Origin: an uncultured Collinsella sp.
GTDB taxonomy: Bacteria > Actinomycetota > Coriobacteriia > Coriobacteriales > Coriobacteriaceae
Assembly (NCBI GenBank): GCA_900543515.1
Contig: UQRW01000020.1
Coordinates: 1-39,231, forward strand
Direction: 5' to 3'
Length of the DNA: 39,231 bases
Shown: piece by piece, positions 8,145 through 15,913 of the stretch
Position numbering within the stretch: the stretch's first letter is position 1
Layout of the letters: each line of letters opens with the position of its first letter
Notes under the pieces: generated by a model
Seen by the model: the letters and a program-made list of their open reading frames with translations, nothing else
The model's database searches: none
What the model was told of the DNA's origin: nothing
Translations under genes and position numbers: made by a program

Positions 8145-10269
8145 GCGTTTCTGGTCTAGACGCGTTTTGACGCGCCGTCCGAGCTGCCATCGCAAGCGAG
8201 GCGGCTTTATGGGCCGCGCCGGTATCGACCTGTTTATCGAAGACGGTGCCTACACCACGCTTTCTTCTGCCGTGGTCATCCTAGTGGTGCTCACGTTGTT
8301 GTTTTCGTCGACCGCGGCGATATGGAGCATGTCGCGCGCGGGGGACACCCAGGTGGCGGCCGATAGCGGCGCGCTGGCGGGTGCCAACGTAGTGTCGTCC
8401 TATCACACGGCTGCCACGGTGGTTGATGCGAGCATCTTGAGTCTGGGGCTAGCGGGGTTTGCCACGATCGGGACGGGCCTGGTCGCCATCCTCATCCCGG
8501 GTGCCGAACCAGTTGCCGGCAATATGGTCGACACCGGGATTGAGATCATTAAAACGCGCAACAAGTTTGCCAAAAGCGCATCGGAAGGCTTGCAGAAAAT
8601 CGAGACGGCTCTGCCGTATCTGATTGCCGCGCGTGCCACGCAGGCGGTGTCGGCGCAGGATACCGATAGTGTGACCTATACCGGTACGGCGCTTGCCGTG
8701 CCCAGGACGTCCGAGTCGGATTTCGTTGCGCTCGAGGGTTCTGAGATCTCGACCGATGCCATTAAAGACACATCGAAAGATCTGGAGCGCGCAGCAGATG
8801 AGCTGCAGAAGGCCTTGGAGGAGACGGCGAAAGCAAAAGAACGCGCCTGGCTTGCGGATTGCGGTGGATCGGTTCCGGCTTCGGTCGGTAGCTGTTCATG
8901 CATGTGGGAACGTACGAGGAGTTTGGCAAAGCTCTCGGGTGAGCAGAACCCGCATTATGCCTCGAGCATTTCGTGGGAGCCACAGGTGGCGCTCGACCGC
9001 GCGAAGACCTACTACCGTCAACGCCTGGCAGACGAAAAACCGCAGGGTTCAAGCGTCGAGACGAAGGCGGAGTCGGCGGCGCGCAAGGCGTTTTACACCT
9101 ATGCGAGTACAGAGGTCAATCGTGCATATGTAACCGAGGACGGAGATGAAGTCGCTTCCTATATCCCGCTGTTGCCGCGCAACACTGACGAGGTGCGAGC
9201 GACGGAACTCTATACCGATACGGTGTGGCCAACCAGTGCCATCGATGGCAAGACGTATCTGCATTACGGAACGAGTTGCCCCAACTATAAGAAGGGGGCG
9301 CCATGCGGGCTGGCCTCGGTTGCTGCTTATGACGGGCAGGACAAATGCAATAGATGCCATTTTGGTGTTTCGTCGCTCGGTGCCGTTGCGGCTCCTTCGA
9401 CTTCTATCGAAAACGGCTTTGAGTACCACTTTGATCGATTCAAAGAGGCTCTGGAAGACTACGTCGAATGCCGCAACAAAGAACTCGAACTTGAGCGTCA
9501 GACCGAGGATGAGGCCGACCGTGCGGGCAATGCGTTTGACCAGGCCATTAAAGCGCTTTCCGGCGAGCGCCCGCGTATCGCCCCACCTGGCCGCAACGGC
9601 GTGGTCGCCTTTGCAGTTTCGGGTGACATTACCAGCCCCGATCAACTTAACTCCTCGTTTAACGCGGCAGTCAGGCTTGGCGATCGCGGTGCTATCTCTG
9701 CCGCGGTGCTGGCGCCCGATGAGGCGACGGCGCAAAACAACGTGCTTTCGCGATTTTTCTCGACATTGAAGGAACGCTCGGGCGGCGTTGCCGGCGTGCT
9801 CGACGGCGTCATGGATGTTTGGGGACGGCTACTCGTGGGATACGGAGACATCCAAGGTTCGGCCGACGAACTTATGGACGAGATGATTAAAGACCTAGGA
9901 GGGGGCAGCGGTGCGTTGGGCTCCATTGCATCGTGGCTCGGCGATACCGTTTCGGCGTCCGTGGCGGCGCTGGGTTTGGAACCGTGCGACTTGCGCCTGC
10001 GAAAGCCGGTGCTGACCGATTCCGCCAACGTCATTAAGAGTCCGGGGTCTGACATTGCGGGTCTCTCTCAAACGCAAGACAAACTGCGAAGTATTCCGTT
10101 GGGCGTGACCGATCCCAAGGCGCTTTGCGAGGCGTTGGAATATCAAGTCGAACGCACCATTAGCGGTACGGTGTTCACACTTGCGGAGATTCCTCTGCCC
10201 GGCGGCGGCTCCATCCCGCTCACCGTCGATGTCGCCACGCTGGTTGGCGCTCTGGGCGGTGGGTCGTAA
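8116..10269 (+). CDS. large TadG-like pilus-associated exported protein
   Basis: A protein of 717 residues starting at ATG 8116, with GGAGGG five bases upstream. A basic N-terminus of about 50 residues precedes a membrane helix near 55-75 (LSSAVVILVVLTLLFSS). The TadG-type motif QVAADSGALAGANVV comes right after it. The remainder is exported: a helical, Lys/Glu-rich region near 210-260, and a cysteine-containing middle part with CGGSVPASVGSCSC near 252-265 and CNRCHFG near 412-418. The C-terminal part is Gly/Ser-rich. TadG proteins anchor the pilus or link it to the wall; this one is far longer than the usual 150-550 residues. It ends as TAATG with the next gene. Confidence 0.75.
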   Translation: MIRGLLHGIKRFWSRRVLTRRPSCHRKRGGFMGRAGIDLFIEDGAYTTLSSAVVILVVLTLLFSSTAAIWSMSRAGDTQVAADSGALAGANVVSSYHTAATVVDASILSLGLAGFATIGTGLVAILIPGAEPVAGNMVDTGIEIIKTRNKFAKSASEGLQKIETALPYLIAARATQAVSAQDTDSVTYTGTALAVPRTSESDFVALEGSEISTDAIKDTSKDLERAADELQKALEETAKAKERAWLADCGGSVPASVGSCSCMWERTRSLAKLSGEQNPHYASSISWEPQVALDRAKTYYRQRLADEKPQGSSVETKAESAARKAFYTYASTEVNRAYVTEDGDEVASYIPLLPRNTDEVRATELYTDTVWPTSAIDGKTYLHYGTSCPNYKKGAPCGLASVAAYDGQDKCNRCHFGVSSLGAVAAPSTSIENGFEYHFDRFKEALEDYVECRNKELELERQTEDEADRAGNAFDQAIKALSGERPRIAPPGRNGVVAFAVSGDITSPDQLNSSFNAAVRLGDRGAISAAVLAPDEATAQNNVLSRFFSTLKERSGGVAGVLDGVMDVWGRLLVGYGDIQGSADELMDEMIKDLGGGSGALGSIASWLGDTVSASVAALGLEPCDLRLRKPVLTDSANVIKSPGSDIAGLSQTQDKLRSIPLGVTDPKALCEALEYQVERTISGTVFTLAEIPLPGGGSIPLTVDVATLVGALGGGS

Positions 10270-10745
10270 TGAGTATCCGCATGCGTCTGCGCGAGGAGCG
10301 CGCCCAAGCGACGGTTGAGATGGCAGTGGTTACGCCCGTTTTGCTGGTGCTGGCACTCATCGTGTACAACGTCATGATCTTTGCCAGCGCTGTCGCGCGC
10401 TTCGACCGCGTGGTGCCCGACATCGTGTTGGCGCACGCCGTGGCGTCGGAGGGGGAGGGCGACGAAAGCTCTGCCGATGCCTCGGCGACGGTTCAGACTC
10501 AAATTCTGAATGCCATGGAAGGCTATGACTTGCAGATCGAAGTGTCGAGCGAGCAAGGCGCGGAGGCATCGGATGGTGGCCTGCTCTCCCTATCCGGTAC
10601 GTTTAGGACCTACACCTGCACCATGCACTATGAGCCGTGGCCGACTTCTCTCAGCATCGCTGGCGTTCCGCTGGGGGCGCCGACAACGTTGTCGCACGAG
10701 CGTGCGGTGACGGTCGATCCATGGCGTCCGGGGGTGGTCATGTGA
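10269..10745 (+). CDS. TadE-like minor pseudopilin
   Basis: A 158-residue protein. A short basic leader (MSIRMRLREERA) is followed by QATVEMAVVTPVLLVLALIVYNVMIF, the same A-QxTxE processing pattern as the other pilins, with a Pro inside the helix as in TadE. The exported part has an acidic linker near residues 58-75 and a beta-rich end. It starts at the ATG overlapping the stop of the large TadG-like gene (TAATG), and its stop is shared with the next start (GTGA), so translation is coupled on both sides. It is probably a minor subunit that primes pilus assembly. Confidence 0.78.
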   Translation: MSIRMRLREERAQATVEMAVVTPVLLVLALIVYNVMIFASAVARFDRVVPDIVLAHAVASEGEGDESSADASATVQTQILNAMEGYDLQIEVSSEQGAEASDGGLLSLSGTFRTYTCTMHYEPWPTSLSIAGVPLGAPTTLSHERAVTVDPWRPGVVM

Positions 10746-11101
10746 CCGCGGTCTCGTCCTACATCGTCTACGCGCGGGCACTCAATAGGCTGGGTTGGAC
10801 GCCGGCCGAGTTTGTGGTGGCGGAGTCGTTTGTCGTGCGCCTGCGCGGCATGCTGGGACGGCGTCCGGTTGCCGCCAACGGCCTGCCGCTCGTCATGGCG
10901 TTTCCACGCTGCTCTTCGGTCCATACGTGTTTTATGGCCTATCCCATCGACATCGCCTTCATCGATCGCGACGGCAATATCCTCGCGCGCTACGAAAACG
11001 TCCGCCCTTGGCGCATGTGCTCCTGCCCCGGCGCCTGGGCCGTACTAGAGCGTCCTTCAATCATTGTTTCGACCCCTGCTCTCCAACGCGTGCCGGCTTA
11101 A
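10742..11101 (+). CDS. DUF192 family protein
   Basis: A protein of about 119 residues with the DUF192 signature FMAYPIDIAFIDRDGNIL near residues 62-79. It also has the family's RLRGMLGR motif near residue 35 and a C-terminal W-A-L-E-R segment. The function of DUF192 is unknown; many members are secreted or membrane-linked, but I see no signal peptide here. The GTG at 10742 overlaps the preceding stop (GTGA), which places it in the pilus operon. The frame is open upstream to 10637, but that part is shadow. A Cys-rich MCSCPGAW segment near residue 93 is unusual. The tight coupling suggests it is made along with the pilus, but no role can be read from it. Confidence 0.85.
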   Translation: MTAVSSYIVYARALNRLGWTPAEFVVAESFVVRLRGMLGRRPVAANGLPLVMAFPRCSSVHTCFMAYPIDIAFIDRDGNILARYENVRPWRMCSCPGAWAVLERPSIIVSTPALQRVPA

Positions 11102-11119
11102 GAATTGGCGACAGTGGAC

Positions 11120-11134
11120 TTTCGTCATACGAAA
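11120..11134. promoter_or_regulatory. inverted repeat operator candidate before toxin-antitoxin pair
   Basis: TTTCGT and ACGAAA form a perfect 6-bp inverted repeat with a 3-base spacer, 25 bases upstream of the first gene of the pair. A TAAGAT -10-like hexamer follows at about 11141. Toxin-antitoxin operons are commonly repressed by their ribbon-helix-helix antitoxin bound to such palindromes; that this is the site is inference. Confidence 0.5.
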
Positions 11135-11159
11135 TTGGGTAAGATGGAGGAGAAGATGC

Positions 11160-11426
11160 ATGGATGTTGAGATTCATCCCAACGCTAAAAAGCACCTGAC
11201 GGAAAAGCAGGTGCTTAGCGCTTGGCTTGCGGTTACTGAGTGCATTCGTCGCGAGTCGAAGGACGAGCCGCCGAGATGGCTTGCGATTGGATGGCTCCCA
11301 GACGGACGAAGCGTGGAGCTTGTCGCGGTCGAGCTTGTCCGTGGGTGGCTTATCATTCATGCCTTGTCTCCAGTCCAGAAGAAATTTTGGCAGGAGATTG
11401 AACAGGCTCGGCAAAGGGGTCGATGA
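11160..11426 (+). CDS. BrnT-like toxin candidate
   Basis: An 88-residue protein. Its C-terminal half (RWLAIGWLPDGRSVELVAVEL, then IIHALSPVQKKFWQEIE) resembles the BrnT layout: a strand with R-x-IG-x-L-x-DGR, then a strand carrying I-x-A and a final helix. BrnT proteins are RelE-fold ribonucleases. The match is by eye and distant: the N-terminal KHLTEKQVL segment is only loosely like the KHGVSFEEA of BrnT. The ATG at 11160 has GGAGGAG seven bases upstream. The stop overlaps the next start (ATGA). Gene order, toxin first and antitoxin second, fits brnTA. It could be another small RelE-fold toxin instead. Confidence 0.5.
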   Translation: MDVEIHPNAKKHLTEKQVLSAWLAVTECIRRESKDEPPRWLAIGWLPDGRSVELVAVELVRGWLIIHALSPVQKKFWQEIEQARQRGR

Positions 11427-11710
11427 TGGGCAAGACGTATACGGCCGCTAATGGTCAGGTTGTAACGGATGAAATGATTGACGCGTGGTGCGAGTCGTAC
11501 GAGCGCGGAGAGTTTCCGGATGGCGAACACACCGTTGGTGGGATCGTGCATGGACGGCCCCCGCTCTCAGGTGAGGGGACGGCAACGCTGTCGGTCAAGA
11601 TTCCTCTGGGAATGAAGGAGGCCATTCGTCGACGGGCGGCTGCCGAGGGGATGACGCCAAGTGAGTTTGCCCGTGCGGCTCTGAGTGAAAAACTTCTTGC
11701 TGCCGGCTGA
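11423..11710 (+). CDS. ribbon-helix-helix antitoxin candidate
   Basis: A 95-residue protein. The C-terminal 40 residues form a clear ribbon-helix-helix pattern: a strand (TLSVKIPLGMKEAI), then helix RRRAAAEGMT and helix PSEFARAALSEKLLAAG. This fold dimerises and binds operator DNA. The N-terminal half is acidic and polar, with EMIDAWCESYERGEF, and would be the toxin-neutralising arm. It starts in the ATGA overlap with the upstream toxin candidate and has AAGGGG before the ATG. It probably represses its own operon through the inverted repeat at 11120-11134. Alternatively it is a stand-alone CopG-type regulator. Confidence 0.65.
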   Translation: MMGKTYTAANGQVVTDEMIDAWCESYERGEFPDGEHTVGGIVHGRPPLSGEGTATLSVKIPLGMKEAIRRRAAAEGMTPSEFARAALSEKLLAAG

Positions 11711-11773
11711 TGCCTCTGACGTGCCGATTTATAGAACCGAGGCTGTGCTCAAAAACTTTTTTAAAATTCTCGG

Positions 11774-11801
11774 TTGACCGGAACGCGTCCTTGGTTATAC
11801 T
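11774..11801 (+). promoter_or_regulatory. tRNA-Phe promoter
   Basis: TTGACC at 11774-11779 and TATACT at 11796-11801, spaced 16 bases, lie 32 bases before the mature tRNA-Phe 5' end. This is a near-consensus vegetative sigma factor promoter. Confidence 0.8.
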
Positions 11802-11833
11802 AATCAAGCCTTGAAACAAGGCACACCTCAAAT

Positions 11834-11906
<73 letters not shown>

Positions 11907-11919
11907 CCTTGAATTGACT

Positions 11920-11950
11920 AGGACCTCTGCAAAGGGGTCCTTTTCTTTTA
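11920..11950 (+). terminator. terminator of tRNA-Phe
   Basis: AGGACCTC pairs with GGGGTCCT over eight pairs (one G-T) around a TGCAAA loop, followed by a T-rich tract. Confidence 0.85.
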
Positions 11951-12086
11951 TTGAGGGCTCTGCGGAAATTGCGTCCCGGAATTTGGCTTCAGAGTGGGAT
12001 GCGCTTTCCGGCGCTTACTTCCGACGTGCGTGCACATCTCGGGCCCGCCCGCTCAGACATTCCTCCCGCTTTTGCGCCACTTTACA

Positions 12087-12123
12087 GACCGTTCGGTCGT
12101 CTGTCCGCATGCGCGGGTATACT
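12087..12123 (+). promoter_or_regulatory. palindrome and -10 box before GH5-like gene
   Basis: GACCG-TT-CGGTC at 12087-12098 is a perfect short palindrome of the kind bound by TetR-type repressors. TATACT at 12118-12123 is a good -10 box. The -35 region would overlap the palindrome's right edge and has no good hexamer, so an activator or repressor site there is plausible. Between 11951 and 12086 I see no gene. Confidence 0.45.
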
Positions 12124-12188
12124 CAAAACGATACTTTTCCTATGCAATACGATGCAGGCTCGGCCTGCACGATCCGAAGGGGGCAGTG

Positions 12189-13250
12189 ATGGAGAGGATA
12201 CTCGGCGTTAATCTCTCTGGCTGGTTTATTCCCGAGCCTTGGGTGACCCCGTCGCTATACGCGGCGACCGGTGCATCCAACGCGGCCGAGCTGCAGGAGG
12301 CCATGGGCACCGCCGCCTATAACGAGCGCATGCGCCGTCATTACGAGACGTTTGTGAGCGAGGACGATTTCCGTCGCATGGCGCAGATCGGCCTCAACGC
12401 CGTGCGCCTGCCGGTGCCTTGGTATGCCTTTGGCTCACAGGAGTCCGATGCCTCCTACATCTCGGTTGTCGATTACATCGACCGCGCGATTGAGTGGGCT
12501 GCCAAGTACAACATTCGCGTGCTGCTTGACCTGGCGACTGTGCCCGGTGGCCAGGGCGATTCCAACGATTCGCCCGCCACGCCGGAGGCTGTTGCCGAGT
12601 GGCATTCGTCCACCAACGGTCGTCATGTCGCACTCGACGTGCTCGAGCGCTTGGCCGATCGCTACGGCGAGGCCGAGAGCCTGCTGGGTATTGAGCTGCT
12701 GGATACGCCGCAGATGAGTGTCCGCAAGAGCCTCTTCACCATGACGGATGGCATTCCTGCTCACTACCTGCGCAATTTCTATCGCGATGCTTACGAGCTC
12801 GTCCGTTCGTATATGCCCGAGGATAAGATCGTCGTTTTCTCGTCGTCGGGGCATCCCAGCGAGTGGAAGCATTTTATGCGCGGCGCCAAGTACAAGAACG
12901 TCTACATGGACCTTCACCTGTACCATTACCGCGACGAGCATGCGCTCGACATCACGAGCCCCCGCGGGCTGACGACGGCGATTTCGCGTAACAAGCGCGA
13001 GCTTAAAGAAGCGATTTCAACTGGGTTCCCCGTGCTGGTGGGCGAATGGTCGGGCGCGGCGATCTTTGCCAACTCGTCGGTTACGCCCGAGGGCCGCAAT
13101 GCCTACGAGCGCGTGTTTATCGCCAATCAGCTGGCTTCGTTTGCGCCGGCTGCCGGTTGGTTCTTCCAAACGTGGAAGACCGAGAAGCGCATTGCAGCAT
13201 GGGACGCCCGCGCGGCGCTCGGCACGCTCGAGCGCGGCATGATTGAATAG
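12189..13250 (+). CDS. GH5-like (exo-beta-1,3-glucanase-type) protein, active site altered
   Basis: 353 residues with the layout of glycoside hydrolase family 5 close to fungal Exg1-type glucanases. GVNLSGWFIPEPWVTPSLY opens the barrel, NAVRLPVPWYAF gives the conserved Arg strand, and VLVGEWSGA carries the expected nucleophile Glu near residue 285. Two otherwise conserved spots differ. The acid/base motif N-E-P reads D-T-P (GIELLDTPQ near residue 175). The D-L-H-G segment reads D-L-A-T (near 117), so its His is lost. No signal peptide is seen, so it would be cytoplasmic. The ATG at 12189 follows AAGGGGG; the frame continues upstream but without a ribosome site. It lies seven bases ahead of rsmI. 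The fold assignment is good; hydrolase activity is doubtful. Confidence 0.8.
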   Translation: MERILGVNLSGWFIPEPWVTPSLYAATGASNAAELQEAMGTAAYNERMRRHYETFVSEDDFRRMAQIGLNAVRLPVPWYAFGSQESDASYISVVDYIDRAIEWAAKYNIRVLLDLATVPGGQGDSNDSPATPEAVAEWHSSTNGRHVALDVLERLADRYGEAESLLGIELLDTPQMSVRKSLFTMTDGIPAHYLRNFYRDAYELVRSYMPEDKIVVFSSSGHPSEWKHFMRGAKYKNVYMDLHLYHYRDEHALDITSPRGLTTAISRNKRELKEAISTGFPVLVGEWSGAAIFANSSVTPEGRNAYERVFIANQLASFAPAAGWFFQTWKTEKRIAAWDARAALGTLERGMIE

Positions 13251-13256
13251 GTTGAT

Positions 13257-14135
13257 ATGACGCAAAACAGCGCCCATACGGGCAAACTCTATGTGGTCGG
13301 CACGCCCATCGGCAACCTGGGCGACCTGTCCCCGCGCGTTGGCGAAGCCTTTGCCGCTGCCGATGTCATCTGCTGCGAAGACACGCGTGTGACGTCAAAG
13401 CTGCTGATGCACCTGGGCATTTCCAAGCCGCTTGTCCGTTGCGACGAGAATGTGATCGCCAGCCGCGCCGCCGGCCTGGTCGACCGCCTGCTGGCGGGGG
13501 AGACCCTCGCCTTTGCCTCGGACGCCGGCATGCCGAGCGTGTCCGATCCCGGCCAGGCGCTGGTCGAGGCGGCGCGTGAGGCCGATGTGCCCGTCGAAGT
13601 TATTCCCGGGCCTTCTGCTTGCGTCACGGCGCTCGTTTCGTCCGGCATTCCCTGCGAGCATTTCTTCTTCGAAGGCTTTTTGGGTCGCAAGCACGGCGAC
13701 CGCGTGCGCCGACTGCAGCGTCTTGCCGTGGTGCCCGGCGCACTCATCTTCTACGAGTCTCCACATCGCATCGTGGCGACGCTCGAGGCCGTGGCGGAGG
13801 TCTTTCCCCAACGTGAGGTTGCCGTCTGCCGCGAACTCACCAAGCTGCACGAGGAGGTCTTGCGCGGGCCCGCCGCCCAGCTCGCCGAGGAGCTGCGTGC
13901 TCGCGGCGAGGTAAAGGGCGAGATTGTGCTGGTCATCGCGCCGCCGAGCGAAGATGAGGAGGCCGGTATCGTGCCGGTTGGCGCCGCGGCAGCGGATCCC
14001 GACGAGGCTCTGCGCGAGGATATCCGCGCCGCGCTCGAGGAGGGAGAGCCCGCCTCTGCGGTGGCCAAGCGCCTGTCGCAGAAGTACTCGCGCCGTAAGC
14101 GCGATGTCTATGCCATGGTGCTCGATATGCAATAG
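13257..14135 (+). CDS. rsmI: 16S rRNA (cytidine1402-2'-O)-methyltransferase
   Basis: RsmI methylates the ribose of C1402 in the decoding centre of 16S rRNA, using S-adenosylmethionine. The family opening LYVVGTPIGNLGDLSPR lies near residues 9-25. The ICCEDTRVTSKLL, FASDAGMPSVSDPG and EVIPGPSACVTAL motifs follow in the normal order, as does FFFEGFLGRK. Its 292 residues are normal. It starts seven bases after the GH5-like gene, with only a weak ribosome site, so it may depend on read-through translation. A C-terminal acidic segment and a helical tail end the protein. The assignment is firm. Confidence 0.95.
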   Translation: MTQNSAHTGKLYVVGTPIGNLGDLSPRVGEAFAAADVICCEDTRVTSKLLMHLGISKPLVRCDENVIASRAAGLVDRLLAGETLAFASDAGMPSVSDPGQALVEAAREADVPVEVIPGPSACVTALVSSGIPCEHFFFEGFLGRKHGDRVRRLQRLAVVPGALIFYESPHRIVATLEAVAEVFPQREVAVCRELTKLHEEVLRGPAAQLAEELRARGEVKGEIVLVIAPPSEDEEAGIVPVGAAAADPDEALREDIRAALEEGEPASAVAKRLSQKYSRRKRDVYAMVLDMQ

Positions 14136-14204
14136 ATGGAGGATATCCAGCCCTTGCGCTAGAATCATCCCCTGTATGCAACGTTTTTCTGGAGGACAAA
14201 CCCC

Positions 14205-15806
14205 ATGGATCAAAGTAAGCCTTCGTTCTTTATCACGACGCCCATCTACTACGTCAACGCCGATCCGCACCTGGGCACGGCTTATTCCACCATCATCGCC
14301 GACGTTCAGGCCCGTTATCGTCGCTCCGCCGGCTATAACGTCAAGTTCCTGACCGGCATGGACGAGCACGGCGAGAAGGTCGCCGAGGCCGCAGCCAAGC
14401 ACAACATGACGCCGCAGGAGTGGACCGACAGCCAGGCTCCGCACTTCAAGGAGCTTTGGAGCAAGCTCGAGATCTCCAACGACGACTTCATCCGCACCAC
14501 CGAGCCGCGCCAGCATCATGCCGTGCAGTACCTGTGGGAGCGCATGAAGGAGTCCGGCTACCTGTATAAGGGCAGCTACGACGGTTGGTATTGCGTGCCT
14601 GACGAGACCTACTTCACCGATACGCAGGTCCAGAAGGGCGACGAGGAGTACGGCAGCGTCGGCCAGCACCTGTGCCCCGACTGCCACCGTCCGCTTGAGC
14701 GCGTGCAGGAGGAGTCCTACTTCTTTAAGCTTTCCGCTTTCCAGGACAAGCTGCTCAAGCTTTACGACGAGCACCCCGACTTTGTCGAGCCTGCGTTCCG
14801 CATGAACGAGGTACGTAGCTTTGTCGAGGGCGGCCTTAATGACCTTTCCGTGAGCCGTACGAGCTTTGACTGGGGCATTCAGGTCCCGTTTGACGAGGGT
14901 CACGTGACCTACGTGTGGTTCGATGCGCTGCTCAACTATATGACGGCCGTCGGCTACGGTGTCGACACCGACGAGGCGCGTGCCGAGCTGGCCTATCGCT
15001 GGCCCGCGCAGTTCCACATCGTGGGCAAGGACATCATCCGCTTCCACTGCGTCATTTGGCCCGCCATGCTCATGGCCATCGGCGAGGCCCTGCCCGAGCA
15101 CGTCTTTGCCCACGGCTTCCTGACCGTGCGCAATGCCGAGACCGGCAAGGCCGAGAAGATGTCCAAGAGCCGCGGCAACGCCATCGCTCCGCAGGACGTT
15201 ATCGACATGTTGGGCGTCGAGGGCTATCGCTACTACTTTATGACCGACGTCGTCCCCGGCACCGACGGTGCCATCAGCTTCGATCGCATGGAGCAGGTCT
15301 ACAACGCCGACCTGGCCAACAGCTGGGGCAACCTTATCTCGCGTTCGTTCAACATGAGCGGCAAGTACTTTGATGGTTGCGCGCCCGCCAAGCCCGCATC
15401 GTTCGATGCGTTCGACAACCCGCTGGCAAAGATCGCCGATGGTCTGGTCGAGCGCTACATGGCCAAGATGGACGTGCTCGATTATGGTGGAGCTAAGGAC
15501 GAGGTCATGGAGCTCATCCATGCCGCCAACCACTACATCGAGGACTCCGAGCCCTGGGCGCTTGCCAAGGACGAGGCCAAGGCTGACGAGCTGGCGTTTG
15601 TGATCTACAACCTGCTCGAGGCCATCCGCATTGCCGCTCACCTGCTGATGCCGCTCATGCCCCAGACTTCTGCCGAGGCCCTGCGCCGCCTGTCCTGCGA
15701 GGACGAGGCCGCGAGCGACGACCTCAAGGGCATTTGCGCTTGGGGCCTGCTTGCCGGTGGTCAGCCCGTCGAGAAGGGCGAGCCGCTGTTCCCGCGTCTG
15801 GGCTAA
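14205..15806 (+). CDS. metG: methionyl-tRNA synthetase
   Basis: A class I aminoacyl-tRNA synthetase that charges tRNA-Met. The first signature FFITTPIYYVNADPHLGTAYS holds the HIGH-type motif (HLGT). KMSKSRGN lies near residues 317-324. WYCVPDETYFTD and CPDCHRPLE show a reduced zinc-knuckle-like insert with only one Cys pair clearly present. The 533-residue protein ends after the anticodon-binding helices and lacks the C-terminal tRNA-binding (Trbp111-like) domain of longer forms. GGAGG precedes the ATG with a spacing of nine. A -10-like TAGAAT at 14160-14165 may mark its own promoter, but no good -35 was found. A strong terminator follows. Confidence 0.96.
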   Translation: MDQSKPSFFITTPIYYVNADPHLGTAYSTIIADVQARYRRSAGYNVKFLTGMDEHGEKVAEAAAKHNMTPQEWTDSQAPHFKELWSKLEISNDDFIRTTEPRQHHAVQYLWERMKESGYLYKGSYDGWYCVPDETYFTDTQVQKGDEEYGSVGQHLCPDCHRPLERVQEESYFFKLSAFQDKLLKLYDEHPDFVEPAFRMNEVRSFVEGGLNDLSVSRTSFDWGIQVPFDEGHVTYVWFDALLNYMTAVGYGVDTDEARAELAYRWPAQFHIVGKDIIRFHCVIWPAMLMAIGEALPEHVFAHGFLTVRNAETGKAEKMSKSRGNAIAPQDVIDMLGVEGYRYYFMTDVVPGTDGAISFDRMEQVYNADLANSWGNLISRSFNMSGKYFDGCAPAKPASFDAFDNPLAKIADGLVERYMAKMDVLDYGGAKDEVMELIHAANHYIEDSEPWALAKDEAKADELAFVIYNLLEAIRIAAHLLMPLMPQTSAEALRRLSCEDEAASDDLKGICAWGLLAGGQPVEKGEPLFPRLG

Positions 15807-15845
15807 GCCGCTGCGCGCCATATCGGCAATTTGCTGTTTAGCTGT

Positions 15846-15877
15846 AAGGGCATGGCCGCAACGGTCCATGCCCTTTT
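15846..15877 (+). terminator. terminator of metG
   Basis: A perfect 10-bp stem, AAGGGCATGG with CCATGCCCTT, around a 10-base loop, ending in TTTT. It lies 40 bases after the metG stop. Confidence 0.9.
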
Positions 15878-15913
15878 GCTTTACGATGCAGCCACCATGT
15901 TAAGGAGGCAACC

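Noticed and set aside
13395..15869. Very long minus-strand frame (824 codons) opposite rsmI and metG
   Set aside because: It is a shadow of high-GC codon bias. It lacks a ribosome site, crosses a terminator, and both plus-strand genes are certain.
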